64,000 nt of DNA, from positions 496,001 to 560,000 of the forward strand of contig CAJVGD010000011.1 in NCBI GenBank assembly GCA_910890315.1, read 5' to 3'. The stretch comes from Serendipita indica DSM 11827. Its lineage: Eukaryota > Basidiomycota > Agaricomycetes > Sebacinales > Serendipitaceae. Below the pieces are notes generated by a model that was not told where the DNA came from, ran no database searches, and was given only the letters and a program-made list of their open reading frames with translations. The translations under genes were made by a program, and so were the position numbers. Positions 62,487 to 64,000 of this stretch are shown in pieces. The first letter of the stretch is position 1. Every line of letters begins with the position of its first letter.

Positions 62487-63442
62487 ATGATCATCCTCAC
62501 TGGAACGACAGGAAATCTGGGTAGCCGCGTATTGAAGAGCATACTGGCGCGAAAGTTGATCCCTCCATCTCAATTGATCATTTCGACGTCCAACCCGGAT
62601 AAGGCACCTGATTTCGTTAAAGAATCGGGTGCTGAGATTCGTAAAGGCGACTTTCTGAACCCAGCATCTCTGGTAGAGACTTTTAGAGGTGGAGAAGTCC
62701 TCTTCCTCGTCTCGTTTCCGAGTCCCTCGGTGGAGCGGTGGGAGTATCATAGAGCTGCCATTGACGCTGCCAAAGTCGTGGGAGTCAAGACGGTCATATA
62801 CACGAGTTTGATGTTTGGAGGCGAGACGGGGATGAAGAGCGTGGCTGGCGTGCAGCAAGCTCACATCAAGACGGTCGATTATCTCGTAAACTCTGGGCTC
62901 GACTATATCGTTATCAGTGAGGGTATATATGCAGAGAGCTGGTGGCTCTATGCTGGGTTCCTCAAGTTTGACCGCAACGATGCGAGCAAAGCGCCAATCG
63001 AGTTTGTGATGCCAGGTGACGGGGAGATGGCATGGGTGACCTGGGATGACCTGGGAGAGGCGACTGCGACGATTATGGCAAACTATGCAAGTCGAAAAGC
63101 CCCGCCTTTATTCGATGTTGACTGTGTTTGTAGAAGGAATACATTGGCCAGACTATCCGGCTGACTGGCTCACGAACGGCGACGATGAAACAAGTTGCAA
63201 CGCTCTTGGAAGAAAAGTCGGGACGCCCCGTCGAGGTGCGCATTGTAAGCCCCGAGGAGGCGGCTCGATACCACAAGGAGCGCAAAGTGGCATCCCCATT
63301 TTACATTGACAGCTGGAGTGGTTGGTTTAGTGGTATTAAAGGTGGTGAATGCGCCGTGGTAGATCCCACGCTGGAGAGGATCCTAGGCAGGAAGCCTCGC
63401 GGGATTGAAGAGATGGCCGACCAGCTCTTTGGCAAAGCATAA
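62487..63442 (+). CDS. NmrA-like NAD(P)-binding protein
   Basis: ATG 62487 opens MIILTGTTGNLGSRVL with the Rossmann GxxGxxG dinucleotide motif. It continues SNPDKAPDFVKESGAEIRKG, LVETFRGGEVLFLVSFPSPS, VVGVKTVIYTSLMFGGE, YLVNSGLDYIVISEGIYAES and GEMAWVTWDDLGEATATIM, the atypical short-chain dehydrogenase (NmrA/QOR2) pattern. These bind NAD(P)(H) as redox sensors or reduce small quinone-like substrates. The C-terminal part (IRLTGSRTATMKQVATLLEE, then PVEVRIVSPEEAARYHKERK and IEEMADQLFGKA) is in another frame from about 63145, stop 63442. A usable intron across 63110-63145 would be under 25 nt, so the join is unresolved: either a one-base error or a real frame shift. About 300 aa in total. It begins about 110 nt after copy C ends, same strand. 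Confidence 0.75.
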
Positions 63443-63943
63443 AAAGAAGTAGAAAAGAGAGAAGTATTATGCGAAGCCGAGCTCCAAGGCCAAAGGTCCC
63501 GGGGTCAGAAAGAAGAGGGAGTTTGCGAAGACGCACGCGTTGTCCTGAAGGAGTATCCAATCCTTGGAGAGACCCAACTTTATCTTCAAGAATAAAACTG
63601 ATTTTATGGACGATAAAATGGCAGGTGAAGAGACGCGTCGGAGGACCTCGAGGTTCAAACTCCGATTGTTGACCACACCCGTTGGCCTCGAGCCACTCCT
63701 CCAGCGATTTCAAACACCCGCGACACCTCTTTACACAGTCTCAACGCGATACCTGGATTCAAGAATTACGAGTTATTCACGCGTATGTGGTTCAGCCGCG
63801 CACTGACCGCATGTTGAATGATGCTCACGAGACATTTGCACTCAATCAGACCACAATTCTCAATCTTTTTGAACAAAAATACATCGTAAACACTGTAGAA
63901 AACACTTTTACACGATTGCGGATCCCACAACATCGATTCAGGC
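63443..63943. other. Intergenic region
   Basis: This is the 3' region of the NmrA-like gene and leader of the gene starting at 63944. A tRNA B-box look-alike at about 63652 does not fold and is rejected. Nothing else is supported. Confidence 0.4.
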
Positions 63944-64000
63944 ATGGCGGATGCTCCTCCATTGCCCGACCAACCTCTGCCGCCGTGGATGAGCTACTCG
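63944..64000 (+). CDS. Start of an unidentified gene, cut by window end
   Basis: ATG 63944 opens a frame that stays open to the edge (19 codons: MADAPPLPDQPLPPWMSYS). The Pro-rich start looks plausible for a fungal protein but is too short to identify. An AT-rich leader precedes it. Confidence 0.35.
   Translation, partial: MADAPPLPDQPLPPWMSYS

Noticed and set aside
63640-63680. tRNA-like B box (ggttcaaactcc)
   Set aside because: The flanking bases do not form a T stem, and no A box or acceptor stem lies at the right distance.

Overview
The window looks like nuclear DNA of a filamentous basidiomycete, most likely an Agaricomycete and possibly a Rhizoctonia/Ceratobasidium relative (inference). 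The reasons are many short introns (about 45-70 nt, GT...AG), tiny exons, tightly packed genes, F-box/LRR genes, and long Ser/Pro-rich disordered proteins. I saw no rRNA, tRNA, CRISPR array, retroelement or bacterial-style operon. Exon limits below were read by eye from splice signals and frame continuity; where I could not resolve them I say so.

Layout. 1-3.8 kb: two F-box/LRR paralogues on +, the second degenerate. 5.2-18.9 kb: a compact run of minus-strand housekeeping genes: a divergent homeodomain protein, a mitochondrial glycine carrier (Hem25/SLC25A38), a possible small gene, retromer subunit VPS26, phosphoketolase, acetate kinase, a ubiquitin-conjugating E2 with a tail carrying two SUMO-interaction-like motifs, and a REEP/DP1 family ER-membrane protein. 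Phosphoketolase and acetate kinase are adjacent and on one strand; together they convert xylulose-5-P/fructose-6-P to acetyl-P and then acetate plus ATP.

19.1-28.1 kb (-), 41.5-50.2 kb (+) and 53.9-62.4 kb (+): three paralogues (here called copies A, B and C) of a very large multi-exon protein. Each reads, in order: family-specific N-terminal modules, a helical region, a beta-propeller-like region, a large GTPase domain of the GBP/VLIG/atlastin type (GEQSVGKS, RCTEG, DFEG, RD), a long Cys/His-rich zinc-binding-like region, and a C-terminal von Willebrand A domain with an intact MIDAS (DxSxS ... SDGE). These three genes fill about 26 kb of the 64 kb and are the most striking content. I know of no described function for this fungal architecture. 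GBP/VLIG kinship suggests membrane or immunity-like work, but that is inference.

Between A and B lie genes for disordered proteins (about 700 and 1603 aa), a small Stf2-like protein, a four-helix membrane protein and a coiled-coil protein. Between B and C are a long imperfect inverted repeat and a single-pass membrane protein gene. After C come an NmrA-like NAD(P)-binding protein and the first codons of another gene running off the end. Four ordinary genes show an apparent one-base frame break, some at G runs, which may be assembly errors.
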